Positions 1 through 8,938 are shown, numbered from the stretch's first letter. The stretch is DNA of 15,857 nucleotides from Pseudomonadota bacterium (GCA_023396625.1 JAEWVY010000426.1:1-15857); one strand, 5' to 3'. Translations and numbers: made by a program. The notes: generated by a model not told the origin, from the letters alone.

Positions 1-1102
1 GCATCACTCGGATGATGCCGTTGAGCGGCGCCACGTCGTTCGTGCCGTAGACCGCTCTCATTCGGCCGGCTGTGAGGAACAGGATCGATTTCACAAAGGC
101 ATTGCTCACCACATAGAGCACCACGCCATAGGCGGCCGCCTTGCCTACGGACAGACCCAGGGCAATCACCCCCGAGGAACTGATGGCGGCGTAGGCGATC
201 AGTCTCTTGTAGTTCCTGCTGGCCATGACCTGGATGGCCGCGACCACCAGGGAAAGATAACCCATGACGAGCAATTCCTGTGCCACGAAGCTCGTGTTCA
301 GAGGCTGGACCACCTGGAGTACCCGAAACACGGCCACCATGCTTAGATTGAACTGCACGGCCGAGAGCAACACGCTGGTGCTGGTGGGGGCGGTCTCATA
401 GGTTTCAGGCAGCCAGCTGTAGAGTGGTGCGAGGCCCAGCTTGCCGCCGAGGCCAAAGAGAATGAACGCCAGCCCCAGCCGTTGCCAACCATCGCCACCG
501 GACGTGAGTGCGTGACTGAGTTGGTCGATTTCAAAACTCAGATCGACGCCGCGCAACTGTGCGGATTGCTCCAGGCACATGAAGCCCATGAACGTGATGG
601 ACAGCGTCATCGAGGAATAGAGCAAATAACGCCAGGCAACCCCCCGCGGCGAAGCGGCCTGGCCTCGGGCCACCAGTGGCGCGGCGCAAACCGTGCTGAT
701 CTCGAGCAAGGCCCACAACAGGATGAAATGGTTGCTCAGGATGCCCAGATTCACGACAACCATGAACAGCAGCATGAGCGCGGCGCGCCGTCCGATGTCA
801 CGTGCCAGCGTGGCCGATGCGCGAACGGTCGACCAAAGGTACACGCTGATTCCCAGGAACACGGTGTTCACGAGCAGCACGAACAAGAGCGATGTGGCGT
901 CGAGGACCAGCAACCGTCCGAAGAAATGACGTGGCAGTGCCGCGAGGGGCTGGGTCATGAACACGCTGACACACGCCAGCCATGTCAGCAATGCCAGGAA
1001 CATCAGCGCCGGAGCCACGCGGTCCCGCGATGCTGGCCGTTGACGCTCTTCTGGTGCAACCGTTGCGCCGGGCGGGACATGGGGCAAAGATGACGGGTTC
1101 AC
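1..1102 (-). CDS. hyfF: HyfF-like proton-antiporter membrane subunit of a hydrogenase-4-type complex (3' end missing)
   Basis: I translated this reading frame by hand from a GTG start; 367 codons are present and the C-terminus lies beyond the left edge (E. coli HyfF is about 526 residues). The product is a multi-pass membrane protein of the NuoL/M/N-Mrp antiporter family. Typical elements are the membrane Glu in LLWALLEIST (E134), the membrane Lys in GGKLGLAP (K221), the loop LYSWLPETYETAPT (about 227-240) and the NYKRLIAYAAISSSG segment (about 298-311). In the family these residues carry protons through the membrane arm. The GTG start overlaps the hyfE stop as GTGA and has GGAGAA six bases upstream, so translation is probably coupled. 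The first 29 residues are hydrophilic and rich in Pro and Arg, which is unusual before the first membrane helix. M34 is an alternative start but lacks the coupling signal. The family is clear; whether the complex is a true hydrogenase is not visible here. Confidence 0.85.
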   Translation of the reverse strand, partial: MNPSSLPHVPPGATVAPEERQRPASRDRVAPALMFLALLTWLACVSVFMTQPLAALPRHFFGRLLVLDATSLLFVLLVNTVFLGISVYLWSTVRASATLARDIGRRAALMLLFMVVVNLGILSNHFILLWALLEISTVCAAPLVARGQAASPRGVAWRYLLYSSMTLSITFMGFMCLEQSAQLRGVDLSFEIDQLSHALTSGGDGWQRLGLAFILFGLGGKLGLAPLYSWLPETYETAPTSTSVLLSAVQFNLSMVAVFRVLQVVQPLNTSFVAQELLVMGYLSLVVAAIQVMASRNYKRLIAYAAISSSGVIALGLSVGKAAAYGVVLYVVSNAFVKSILFLTAGRMRAVYGTNDVAPLNGIIRVM

Positions 1103-1713
1103 GCTTGGTTCTCCGTAGCCTCTTCTATGTCACCCCCTGCACTGGCTTCCGATGTGCCCACGAGCCAGCAACCCATGGCGACGGTCAGCACATACACACC
1201 GGTGACGGCGAGGTGTACCGGTAAAGGCCAGGGCACCGCAGACTGGGTTTCGAACAAAGCCAGTGCATTTTCCATCAACAGCACGGCGATCAACTGCGCA
1301 CTGGGTCGTGGATTCGTGGCGAGGATCATGAACGCGATGGTGGTGGTCGAGGCCACCACGCCGAGCGTCAGCGCGCGTGCATCCGCGCGCGCGCCGTCGC
1401 CAAACTTGAATGCAAGTATCACCGCCGCAATGGCGATGCCCCAGACGAACAGGTTCGAAGGCATCAATTCCGTGTGGGCAGAACTTGACTGCGCCAGGGC
1501 TCGACGCAGCAACGTGGGAGCCAGCCAGGCGCGCACGATCAGCACTTCGAGGCCCGCCGTGGCCGCATGGCTGCTCAGCGTCTCATGTTGCGTCAGTGTG
1601 ATCCAGCCCAAAGCCAGGGCCTGCAGGCTCAACCACGTCGGCGCCTGGCCTACCCGGGCAAAAAAAGCGGGGATGACCGTTGCGATCAAGCAGAGGATCA
1701 ATGGCAGCGTCAT
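1099..1713 (-). CDS. hyfE: HyfE-like membrane subunit of a hydrogenase-4-type complex
   Basis: The product has 204 residues (E. coli HyfE is 216) and is almost wholly hydrophobic, with about six or seven membrane segments. The C-terminal half contains LLMENALALFE (about residues 148-158) followed by PWPLPVHLAVTG, which fits the HyfE/NuoK-like family. HyfE sits in the membrane arm beside the antiporter subunits and probably helps proton or ion movement. The frame is open further upstream, but the ATG at 1713 is chosen for two reasons: it overlaps the hyfC stop as ATGA, and it has a strong GGAGGAG Shine-Dalgarno (1721-1727) seven bases upstream. The stop overlaps the GTG start of hyfF. Assignment rests on these motifs and on position in the operon; the sequence is less conserved than its neighbours. 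Confidence 0.85.
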   Translation of the reverse strand: MTLPLILCLIATVIPAFFARVGQAPTWLSLQALALGWITLTQHETLSSHAATAGLEVLIVRAWLAPTLLRRALAQSSSAHTELMPSNLFVWGIAIAAVILAFKFGDGARADARALTLGVVASTTTIAFMILATNPRPSAQLIAVLLMENALALFETQSAVPWPLPVHLAVTGVYVLTVAMGCWLVGTSEASAGGDIEEATENQA

Positions 1714-2636
1714 CGCTGGACTCCTCCGACCCCGACCAGAACCATGGCCACGATGCTGGCGGCGGAACCCAGCCACACATATCGCGGCAGCCAGCGCATC
1801 GGCAGTCTCGCTGTCAGTGATTCAACGCAGCCCACCACCACGGCGACCACGATCAACAGGGTCAGCGACATTGCAACAGCGGCACCGGGTCTGGCATGCG
1901 GGTCGAAAGGGTTGAGCAAGGCGGCGATCAGACCGGCATACAGGGTCATCTTCAATGCGGAGGCATACTGCATGGCTGCCAGGAGCGGCCCACTGTGATC
2001 CAGGATCATGACCTCGTGAATCATGGTCAATTCAAGGTGCGTGGAGGGGTCGTCCACCGGCACGCGTGCCGCCTCGGTTTGCAGCAGGATCAGCAGGGTC
2101 AGCACCAGAGGAGCCACGATCAACGCGAATGCATCCGAGCGATGCAGTTGCCCAATGAGATCGGCGAAACTGGTATGGCCGGTGGACGTGCCTGCGGTGG
2201 CGATCAGTAGAAACAGCGCTGTTTCGGCATAGGTCGAAAATGCAGCCTCCCGGGCCGTGCCCATGCCTTCGAAAGAACTGCCCACCTCCATGGCCGAAAT
2301 CATGAGCAGAATGCGCGCCAGACCCAGGGTGTAGGCCACGACGATGAAGTCGTGCGAAAACTGAAGCGGTGCAAACGAGCCGAGCAGCGGGGTCATGCTG
2401 GCGGCCACCAGTGTGGCGACCAGCACCCCCTGCGCGCCGACGCGAAACAATGGGCTGGCGGTGCGGCTGATGACCGGGTGCTTGCCCAGGAGTCGCCGCA
2501 GATCCCAGACCGACTGGAGCAGTCGCGGGCCTTTTCGCCCAGCCCACCAGGACTTGGTCCGGTTCACCAGTCCCACCATCAGGAAAGGCATACCCAGCGA
2601 GAGCATCCAGTGAACGGCGGTCAGGGTGTACTTCAT
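1710..2636 (-). CDS. hyfC: HyfC/NuoH-like membrane subunit of a hydrogenase-4-type complex
   Basis: The product has 308 residues and belongs to the NuoH/HycD/HyfC family, which joins the membrane arm to the catalytic arm. The N-terminal signature GLVNRTKSWWAGRKGP (about 22-37) and the cytoplasmic-loop signature RVPVDDPSTHLELTMIHE (191-208), with its acidic residues, are both present and intact. In related complexes this loop lies next to the hydrogenase or quinone-site subunit and couples redox change to proton pumping. About eight membrane segments are visible. The ATG overlaps the hyfB stop as ATGA, and a modest GAGGG lies nine bases upstream. The next gene is hyfE rather than hyfD, so the third antiporter subunit of E. 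coli hydrogenase 4 is absent from this position. Family assignment is firm. Confidence 0.92.
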   Translation of the reverse strand: MKYTLTAVHWMLSLGMPFLMVGLVNRTKSWWAGRKGPRLLQSVWDLRRLLGKHPVISRTASPLFRVGAQGVLVATLVAASMTPLLGSFAPLQFSHDFIVVAYTLGLARILLMISAMEVGSSFEGMGTAREAAFSTYAETALFLLIATAGTSTGHTSFADLIGQLHRSDAFALIVAPLVLTLLILLQTEAARVPVDDPSTHLELTMIHEVMILDHSGPLLAAMQYASALKMTLYAGLIAALLNPFDPHARPGAAVAMSLTLLIVVAVVVGCVESLTARLPMRWLPRYVWLGSAASIVAMVLVGVGGVQR

Positions 2637-4630
2637 GGCAAGGTGCCCTCGGCCAAGACGACGAGAGCCGCGATCAGCATGATGGCGGCCAGGCCGACCG
2701 AGAAGGCCAGTCGCGGACTGTCTTCCTGCATCCGACGCGACAGGTGGGTGGCGGAGTCGTCGCCCTGGCCAATCACCGCATAGAGCCGCCGCTCCACGGC
2801 ATCAACGCAGTCGGTCACGACATAGGCGTCTTTCGGAAAATATCCGACTGGTGCCTTCTGCCTTTTCAGCACCGTCACGACGCTGCTCAAGCGGGACATG
2901 AAGTCGATCGAGAAACTGCTGCCCGTGTATTGCATGCGGGGCGTTGCGGCTGTGTAACCGCAGCCCCAGGTGCTGCTTGCCTTGAATTTCTTCATTGTCG
3001 CGAGCCACGACACCAGCAGCCAGATCCCGGCCAGCGCGCCGGAAATGAGACCGATACGGGTGAGCGTCCCAGAGATTTCGTGCAAGGGCTGCATGGCGAC
3101 ATTGTTTGCGCCCGTTCCGAGGAACAAACCCACGGGCTGAGTCACAAGGAGCAGCCCCAGCACCGGCACGATCCCGAACAGCACCGTTCCCAGGACATGA
3201 ATCCCCATGGGGGCGAGCATCCAAACGCTGGCCTCGCGGGTGTCGGGAAGACTGTTGTCACGCGCCTGTCCCAGGAAAATAACGCCGAAAGCCCGAGTGA
3301 TGCTCAGGGCTGAGACGGCACCCACGAAGGCCAGCGCGGCCGCGACAAGCCCCAGGATCAATTTCGGCCAGGTGCCCGGAGGGTTGTGACTGAACAGGCC
3401 CGAATAGATGAGGAATTCACTCGTGAATCCGTTGAGCGGAGGCAGGGCCGAGATCGCGATGCCGCCGACGAGAAAGCTCACCGTGGTGAGGGGCATGAGT
3501 CTGGCCAGGCCGCCGAGTCGCTCCATGTCGATCACGTGCTTGACCTGATAGACACAGCCGGCGGCGTAGAAAAGCTGACACTTGAAGAAGGCGTGATTGA
3601 GCACATGCAGCAGGCCGCCGCCGAAGCCCAGCGCGACCAACGAGGGGAGGTTCCAGCTTAGGCCCAGGCAGCCGACGCCAAAACCGATCCCGGCAACCCC
3701 CACGTTTTCGGTCGACGAATAGCCCAGAAGGCGCTTCAGATCCCGCTGGCCCACCGTATAGAGCGCACCCACCACCGCCGAGGTGACTGAGAAGGCAATC
3801 AGGAACCAGCCCATCCACTCGTCCGGTTTGCCTGAAATGAACAGAAAGCGCGCAAGCGCATACAGTCCGGCCTTGTGAATGACGCCGGACATCAGCGCCG
3901 ATACGTGGGCGGGCGCCGCGGCGTGGGCACGCGGCAGCCAGGAGTGGAAAGGGAAAAAAGCGGATTTCAACCCGAAGCTGGTGACCAAGAGCAGGAAAAC
4001 GGTGTTGCGTACGGCACCCGGGTGGTGCGTCATCCAGGCACCGAAATCGTCCAGAAACCATGATTGACTCTGGGTGTACAGGATCATCACGGCTGCCATC
4101 AGAAAAATCAGCCCGACGTGCGTGGAGACGAGGTAGTTGAACCCGGCGAAGCGAACCTTTTGGTTGGTGTAATCCCATATCACGAGAAGCCAGGCCGCCA
4201 GGGCGGCCATTTCCCAGCCAAACAGAAAGGTGATGGCATGCTCCCCGGTGTAGACCAGAAGGAAAGACAGCGAGACCATGTTGAGCAGCGCGAAGTGCAC
4301 GCCGATGTGCCGCGGACTGTTGAAGTACTTGCGCAGATAACCCACGGCGTACACGCTGCCCAGCAGCGTCATGGGCACGGACCAGCTCAGGAAGAACGCG
4401 CCCAGTGGATCCAGCCTGAAATGCACCGCTCCGACTGGGTATGCCCAAGGCATTTCGAAAACCGCATGCGGTCCCCCGGCAAGAACCGGAATCACGTCGT
4501 GGAGAACCAGCAACGTTGCCAGACCCTGTGAAAGCAGGCCCAGACCAGCCCGCACGGCATTGCGTGCCGGCAGCAGGCTGAGGCCGGCACCGAGCAGGAG
4601 CACCAGCGTCGCGGCAATGAGCCCGTTCAT
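2633..4630 (-). CDS. hyfB: HyfB-like proton-antiporter membrane subunit of a hydrogenase-4-type complex
   Basis: The product has 665 residues, close to E. coli HyfB (about 672), and is a NuoL/Mrp-antiporter-family membrane protein with roughly 14 or more helices. Visible family residues are the membrane Glu in FGWEMAALAAW (E140), Lys in SFGLKSAFFPFHSWLP (K222), the His-rich loop RAHAAAPAHVSALMSG (about 234-249), Lys in GVIHKAGLYALA (K253), QRDLKRLLGYSSTEN (295-309) and a later LNHAFFKCQLF segment. These form the proton path in the family. It is the first gene of the leftward operon. The ATG at 4630 is chosen because the membrane segment begins at once; no Shine-Dalgarno is seen. A TTG at 4663 would add 11 residues and also lacks one. 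No hyfA ferredoxin gene precedes it. Confidence 0.92.
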   Translation of the reverse strand: MNGLIAATLVLLLGAGLSLLPARNAVRAGLGLLSQGLATLLVLHDVIPVLAGGPHAVFEMPWAYPVGAVHFRLDPLGAFFLSWSVPMTLLGSVYAVGYLRKYFNSPRHIGVHFALLNMVSLSFLLVYTGEHAITFLFGWEMAALAAWLLVIWDYTNQKVRFAGFNYLVSTHVGLIFLMAAVMILYTQSQSWFLDDFGAWMTHHPGAVRNTVFLLLVTSFGLKSAFFPFHSWLPRAHAAAPAHVSALMSGVIHKAGLYALARFLFISGKPDEWMGWFLIAFSVTSAVVGALYTVGQRDLKRLLGYSSTENVGVAGIGFGVGCLGLSWNLPSLVALGFGGGLLHVLNHAFFKCQLFYAAGCVYQVKHVIDMERLGGLARLMPLTTVSFLVGGIAISALPPLNGFTSEFLIYSGLFSHNPPGTWPKLILGLVAAALAFVGAVSALSITRAFGVIFLGQARDNSLPDTREASVWMLAPMGIHVLGTVLFGIVPVLGLLLVTQPVGLFLGTGANNVAMQPLHEISGTLTRIGLISGALAGIWLLVSWLATMKKFKASSTWGCGYTAATPRMQYTGSSFSIDFMSRLSSVVTVLKRQKAPVGYFPKDAYVVTDCVDAVERRLYAVIGQGDDSATHLSRRMQEDSPRLAFSVGLAAIMLIAALVVLAEGTLP

Positions 4631-4853
4631 GAGGGAAGACGACGCCGGTGCGCGCCAGGGCAAAAAATGGGAAAGCGAGAGAAAAGCAACATCAGGACTC
4701 CGTCAGTCGTTCGAACACCCCAGGGGTCAAACGGCTGATGGAGGCCCGCAGTGACGCAATCGCATGCCGAACTGTCTGCGTCGGGAGGGGCGCAAGTTCG
4801 CCGGGTCTGCGTTCGGAGTGGGTCCGCGTGTCATGACATTGCGATTTTACGCA
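4631..4853. other. Gap between metG and hyfB; no gene, no clear signal
   Basis: These 223 bases separate the metG stop from the hyfB start; both genes read leftwards. No convincing coding frame, rho-independent terminator or sigma-70 promoter can be seen. The hyf-like operon must either start here or be read through from metG. A near-match to a sigma-54 promoter at 4756-4768 (minus strand) has nine instead of ten bases between its GG and GC and was not accepted. Confidence 0.5.
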
Positions 4854-6923
4854 TCAGCGCACGCGCATACCTGGCTGGGCGCCAGGCTGGGGCTCCAGGA
4901 TATGGATGCCGGGATGGGCTTTCTCGTCGGCATGGCTGGCAGCGAGCACCATGCCTTCGCTGATCCCGAATTTCATTTTGCGCGGCGCCAGATTCGCGAC
5001 CATCACGGTGTATTTGCCGATCAGATCTTCGGGCTTGTAGGCGCTGGCGATACCACTGAACACGTTGCGGTGCCGGTTCTCGCCCACATCGAGTGTCAGG
5101 CGCAGCAGCTTGGTCGATCCCTCGACAGGTTCGCAATTGACGATTCGCGCGATGCGCAAGTCGACTTTCGCGAAGTCGTCGATGGAAATGGCGCTGGCGA
5201 TCGGCTCGCCTCCGGGAGCAACGCTTTCCGGCTCGGCGGTGGCGGGTGGCTCGAACAAGGCATCGAGCTGTTTCACGTCCACGCGCTGCATCAGGTGCTT
5301 GTATTCGCCGATGGCATGACCGGGGCCCAGTGACTCACGCGCGTGCTGGAACGTAAGGGGGGCCACGTTCAGGAAGGTTTCGACCTCGGTGGCCAGGGCC
5401 GGCAAGACGGGCTTGAGCAGCAGCGTCAACAGGCGGAAAGCCTCGATGCAGGTCGAGCATACGTCGTGAAGACGGGTGTCCATGCCTGGCTGCTTTGCCA
5501 GTTCCCAGGGCTTGTTCTGGTCCACGTACTCATTGACGCGGTCGGCCAGGAGCATGATCTCGCGCAGTGCCTTGGCGAATTCACGCTCGGCGTACAGTTC
5601 GGCAATGGCAGGCACGGTGTCGCGCAAGTGCTCCAGCAACGCGTCGCCATCGGCCGAGATGGCCCCGAGCCGACCATCGAAGCGCTTGCTCACAAAACCT
5701 GCGGCCCGCGACGCGATGTTGATGTATTTCCCGATGAGGTCTGCGTTGACGCGGGCCAGGAAGTCGTCCCGGTTGAAGTCGATGTCTTCGTTGCGGCTGT
5801 TGAGCTTGGCGGCCAGGTAGTAGCGCAACCATTCGGGGTTCATGCCCAGCCGCAGATACTTCAGCGGGTCAAGGCCGGTGCCCCGGCTCTTGCTCATCTT
5901 TTCGCCATTGTTGACCGTGAGGAATCCGTGCACGAATACCTTGGTGGGCGTCTTGCGGCCGCTGAAATGCAGCGTGGCCGGCCAGAACAGCGTATGAAAG
6001 TACGTGATGTCCTTGCCAATGAAATGGTACTGCTCCACGGCAGGGTCGTTCACGAAAGCCTCGTAGTCGCGACCGATCTTGGTGAAATGGTTTTTCAGCG
6101 ACGCGAGATAGCCAATGGGGGCGTCGAGCCAGACGTAGAAATACTTTCCGGGCGCGTCGGGAATCTCGATGCCGAAGTAGGGGGCGTCGCGACTGATGTC
6201 CCAGTCGCTGAGGCTGCTGCGACCTTCGTCATCTTTGGCAAACCATTCCCGGATCTTGTTGAGTACTTCGGGTTGTAGCCGGCCCGGATCGCTGGTCCAG
6301 GCTTCGAGAAACTCACTGCAACGGGGATCGGAGAGCTTGAAAAAGTAGTGTTCCGAACTGCGGAGTACCGGCGTGGCGCCCGACAGGGCCGAATAGGGTT
6401 GGCGCAGTTCGGTGGGCGTGTAGACGGCGCCGCAGACTTCGCAGCTGTCGCCGTACTGGTCCTTCGCACCGCATTTTGGGCATTCGCCCTTGATGAAGCG
6501 GTCAGGCAGGAACATGCCTTTCTCAGGGTCAAAAAACTGCTCGATGGTCCGCGTGACGATCAGGCCGTTCGCGCGGAGATCACGGTAGATTGCCTGGGCT
6601 AGCTCATGGTTCTCGCGACCATCGGTCGAGTGCCAGTTATCGAAAGACAGGTGAAACCCGTCGAGGTAGGGCTTGCGCCCAGCGGCGATGTCGGCCACGA
6701 ATTGCTGGGGCGTCTTGCCCGCCTTTTCGGCCGCAATCATGATGGGGGCCCCATGGGCATCGTCTGCACAGACGAAATACACCACGTGGCCCTGCATGCG
6801 CTGAAACCGCACCCAGATGTCCGCTTGGATGTATTCCATGATGTGGCCGACGTGGAAGTGGCCATTGGCATACGGCAGCGCGGTGGTGACGAACAGCTGG
6901 CGCGGGGCAGGCGAGGCGGGCAT
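4854..6923 (-). CDS. metG: Methionyl-tRNA synthetase
   Basis: This class I aminoacyl-tRNA synthetase charges tRNA(Met) with methionine in the cytoplasm. The 689-residue product shows the ATP-binding HVGH version of the HIGH motif (24-27) in [18 protein letters not shown] zinc knuckle with four cysteines follows (C148, C151, C161, C164), then the KMSKS loop (342-346). At the C-terminus is a tRNA-binding/dimerisation domain (about 585-689, beginning [20 protein letters not shown]), so it is the long, dimeric E. coli-like type. The frame stays open to 7070, but that stretch runs into the divergent apbC gene. The ATG at 6923 gives the usual N-terminus; the ATG at 6950 (nine more residues) is possible. 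Neither has a good Shine-Dalgarno. No damage is seen. Confidence 0.97.
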   Translation of the reverse strand: MPASPAPRQLFVTTALPYANGHFHVGHIMEYIQADIWVRFQRMQGHVVYFVCADDAHGAPIMIAAEKAGKTPQQFVADIAAGRKPYLDGFHLSFDNWHSTDGRENHELAQAIYRDLRANGLIVTRTIEQFFDPEKGMFLPDRFIKGECPKCGAKDQYGDSCEVCGAVYTPTELRQPYSALSGATPVLRSSEHYFFKLSDPRCSEFLEAWTSDPGRLQPEVLNKIREWFAKDDEGRSSLSDWDISRDAPYFGIEIPDAPGKYFYVWLDAPIGYLASLKNHFTKIGRDYEAFVNDPAVEQYHFIGKDITYFHTLFWPATLHFSGRKTPTKVFVHGFLTVNNGEKMSKSRGTGLDPLKYLRLGMNPEWLRYYLAAKLNSRNEDIDFNRDDFLARVNADLIGKYINIASRAAGFVSKRFDGRLGAISADGDALLEHLRDTVPAIAELYAEREFAKALREIMLLADRVNEYVDQNKPWELAKQPGMDTRLHDVCSTCIEAFRLLTLLLKPVLPALATEVETFLNVAPLTFQHARESLGPGHAIGEYKHLMQRVDVKQLDALFEPPATAEPESVAPGGEPIASAISIDDFAKVDLRIARIVNCEPVEGSTKLLRLTLDVGENRHRNVFSGIASAYKPEDLIGKYTVMVANLAPRKMKFGISEGMVLAASHADEKAHPGIHILEPQPGAQPGMRVR

Positions 6924-7008
6924 GGCGAGTCTGGTGTGGGGGTAATCCATGATTTTATGGCTTGTCGCTACACTGCGCGGCATCCGTCTCTCGCTCGAAA
7001 GATTCCCC
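6924..7008. promoter_or_regulatory. Divergent promoter region between metG and apbC
   Basis: Both housekeeping genes must be started from this 85-bp gap or from inside each other's 5' ends. A TACACT hexamer at 6969-6974 could be a -10 box for apbC, but no good -35 is found at the right distance, so no exact promoter is claimed. Confidence 0.4.
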
Positions 7009-8097
7009 ATGGCCACTCCCGACCAGCTGCTACAAACTCTGCAAACCGTTGTCGATCCCAATACCGGCAAAGATTTCGTGACCTCCCGGGCCTTGAAAAA
7101 TCTTCAGGTATCAGGGGGAGAGGTGTCCTTTGACGTGGAGTTGGGCTATCCCGCCAAGAGCCAGATTCCCGCGCTGCGTCGCGCCCTGATTGCGGCGGCC
7201 CGAAGTGTGCCCGGTGTGGACAACGTGTCCGTCAACATGACGCAGGTCATCGTGGCCCACGCGGCGCAACGAGGTGTTGCGTTGCTGCCGCAGGTCAAGA
7301 ACATCATCGCCGTGGCATCTGGCAAGGGTGGCGTCGGCAAGAGCACCACGGCGGCCAATCTCGCGCTGGCCCTGGCCGCGGAGGGAGCCAGCGTGGGGTT
7401 GCTCGACGCCGACATATACGGCCCTAGCCAACCCATGATGATGGGAATCGAGGGACGGCCACAGAGCACGGATGGCCAGACCATGGAACCAATGGAAAAT
7501 CACGGCATACAGGTCATGTCCATTGGCTTTCTGGTGGACAAGGACGAGGCCATGATCTGGCGTGGTCCGATGGCCACGCAGGCACTCGAACAGTTGCTGC
7601 GCCAGACCCACTGGAAAAACCTCGACTACCTGATCGTGGACATGCCCCCGGGCACGGGAGACATTCAGCTCACGCTGTCGCAGCGCGTACCGATCACCGG
7701 CGCGGTCATTGTCACCACTCCCCAGGACATCGCGCTGCTCGACGCGCGCAAGGGCATCCGCATGTTCGAGAAGGTGGGTGTGCCCATTCTCGGCATTGTC
7801 GAAAACATGGCTGCCTATTGCTGCCCGAACTGCGGTCACGTGGAGCACATCTTTGGCGCCGACGGCGGAAAGAAGATGGCGACGGAGCTCAGCGTGGACT
7901 ACCTTGGCGCATTGCCGCTGACGCTGCAAATCAGGCAGCAGGCGGACAGTGGCAAACCCACGGTGATCGCCGACCCGGACGGCGAGGTGGCGGCGATCTA
8001 CAAGACGGTGGCGCGCCAGGTGGCCGTGAAGATTGCGGCCAAGGCCAAGGATTTTTCGAGCAAGTTTCCCTCGATCAAGATATCGAAGGACACCTGA
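7009..8097 (+). CDS. apbC: Iron-sulfur cluster carrier ATPase ApbC/Mrp
   Basis: This 362-residue cytoplasmic P-loop ATPase of the Mrp/Nbp35 family binds and transfers [4Fe-4S] clusters to target proteins. An N-terminal MIP18/DUF59 domain (about 1-90, with [20 protein letters not shown]) precedes the ATPase domain. That domain contains the deviant Walker [10 protein letters not shown] (105-113), followed by [16 protein letters not shown]. The paired cysteines C272 and C275 in [16 protein letters not shown] form the cluster-bridging CxxC of the homodimer. The ATG at 7009 is chosen because it begins the normal MATPDQLL N-terminus; the frame is open 20 codons further but would run into metG. It diverges from metG, an arrangement common in betaproteobacteria. 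The stop codon lies inside a 17-bp tandem repeat. Many proteins of this window's other clusters carry Fe-S centres, but no specific link is implied. Confidence 0.96.
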   Translation: MATPDQLLQTLQTVVDPNTGKDFVTSRALKNLQVSGGEVSFDVELGYPAKSQIPALRRALIAAARSVPGVDNVSVNMTQVIVAHAAQRGVALLPQVKNIIAVASGKGGVGKSTTAANLALALAAEGASVGLLDADIYGPSQPMMMGIEGRPQSTDGQTMEPMENHGIQVMSIGFLVDKDEAMIWRGPMATQALEQLLRQTHWKNLDYLIVDMPPGTGDIQLTLSQRVPITGAVIVTTPQDIALLDARKGIRMFEKVGVPILGIVENMAAYCCPNCGHVEHIFGADGGKKMATELSVDYLGALPLTLQIRQQADSGKPTVIADPDGEVAAIYKTVARQVAVKIAAKAKDFSSKFPSIKISKDT

Positions 8098-8116
8098 GGT
8101 CGAAGGACACCTGGGG
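8083..8116 (+). repeat. 17-bp tandem repeat, two copies, across the apbC stop codon
   Basis: Two head-to-tail copies of TCGAAGGACACCTGRGG lie at 8083-8099 and 8100-8116, differing at one base (A or G), with four more bases of a third copy (TCGA) following. The apbC stop TGA (8095-8097) is inside the first copy; the A-to-G change removes the equivalent TGA from the second. The start codon of the next gene comes six bases after the second copy. This looks like a recent slip duplication. Confidence 0.85.
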
Positions 8117-8121
8117 TCGAG

Positions 8122-8853
8122 ATGATGGCGCGGCGACCTCGCGGGCGCTTTCCGATGTACGGCAAGCTCATTTGCCTGATGCTGACGGCCATGGGCGCCC
8201 AGAACGTCGCTGGGGATGGCGGCCAACTTGAAGCCGTGCTTCCCTCGGGTTGGAGGCTTATTCAGCGGGTCCAGGGCCACTTGGGCAAGGACAGGACTGT
8301 GGCCTTGGTTGAGCTGATCGAGGCGGACCAACCGGCCAAAAAGCCGGACACACAGGTGGACAACTCCTCGATTCCGGAACATGCCAACCCTCGGCGTTTG
8401 CGAATTGCGTATGTGGCTCAAGAAGGAATGGGCGAGGTCGTGCGTGAGGATCTTGCTTTTCCGAGCCAGACGATCTCAGGGGATCCCTGTTCGGTTCGTC
8501 AGTTGAACACGCTCTCGTTGGACAATCATCGCCTCGTGGTTTCGATTCATTATGAACAGGCCTGCGGCAGCGGGTCCGGTGGCGACGGCGTGTTCAGTTT
8601 TGTGCTTGTGGGAGGACGACTTCGACTGGAGGTTTTCGAGGCTGTCAGCGCGTCCAGAGACGGCGACAGGCACCTTCGCCTCGACTATGGGCGAGGGGTG
8701 TTGACGCGCACCAACGATGCACCGGAATTTGACGCGCCCGTCGTCAGGCGGGTCCGGCTGCCCAAGCCTGTTCAGTTGCCACTCATCACGACAGTATCCC
8801 TGACCCGGTGCCCGCCGCCGCTGGCGGATCGTCCCTTGCCCGACTGCCGGTAG
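8122..8853 (+). CDS. Exported protein of unknown function
   Basis: The 243-residue product starts with a positively charged stretch (RRPRGR), then a hydrophobic core (about residues 16-25, LICLMLTAMG), and a small-residue region ending near AQNVAG, which together look like a Sec signal peptide. The mature part begins LEAVLPSGWRLIQRVQGHLGKD and later has NPRRLRIAYV and RLRLEVFEAVS. The order of these stretches recalls periplasmic proteins found next to metabolic genes that carry a degenerate FG-GAP-like LPxGW...GDLNxD opening; this is likeness by eye, not a proven family. Two cysteines (in GDPCSV and EQACGS) could form a disulfide. The start is the first of two adjacent ATGs after the repeat, with a weak GGGG upstream; the ATG at 8155 is possible. 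It follows apbC by 24 bases and may share its transcript. I cannot assign a function. Confidence 0.75.
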   Translation: MMARRPRGRFPMYGKLICLMLTAMGAQNVAGDGGQLEAVLPSGWRLIQRVQGHLGKDRTVALVELIEADQPAKKPDTQVDNSSIPEHANPRRLRIAYVAQEGMGEVVREDLAFPSQTISGDPCSVRQLNTLSLDNHRLVVSIHYEQACGSGSGGDGVFSFVLVGGRLRLEVFEAVSASRDGDRHLRLDYGRGVLTRTNDAPEFDAPVVRRVRLPKPVQLPLITTVSLTRCPPPLADRPLPDCR

Positions 8854-8938
8854 ATCCGGTCTGTGCGGGAAGGAGGCGAGCCGATTCCAGCCGACACGGA
8901 GCGGGTCGTCGAACAGGGTGTCATTCGATGACGTGGGC
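8854..8938. other. Convergent gap between the exported-protein gene and bclA
   Basis: Two genes end towards each other here. A perfect but small hairpin (GTCAT, loop TCG, ATGAC; 8920-8932) lies six bases beyond the bclA stop. It lacks a T-run on either strand, so it is at best a weak terminator. No coding capacity is seen. Confidence 0.4.

Noticed and set aside
3417..4448. A 343-codon open frame overlapping hyfB in another frame of the same strand
   Set aside because: hyfB has clear family motifs throughout; the overlapping product is Arg/Pro-rich with none.
4756..4768. Possible sigma-54 promoter (minus strand) upstream of hyfB
   Set aside because: It has GG and GC elements but nine instead of ten bases between them, and the flanking consensus is partial.
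7111..8421. A 436-codon open frame on the minus strand opposite apbC
   Set aside because: Antisense shadow of a well-supported gene, with no recognisable domain.
8920..8932. GTCAT-TCG-ATGAC hairpin as a terminator between convergent genes
   Set aside because: The stem is only five pairs and no T-run follows on either strand.
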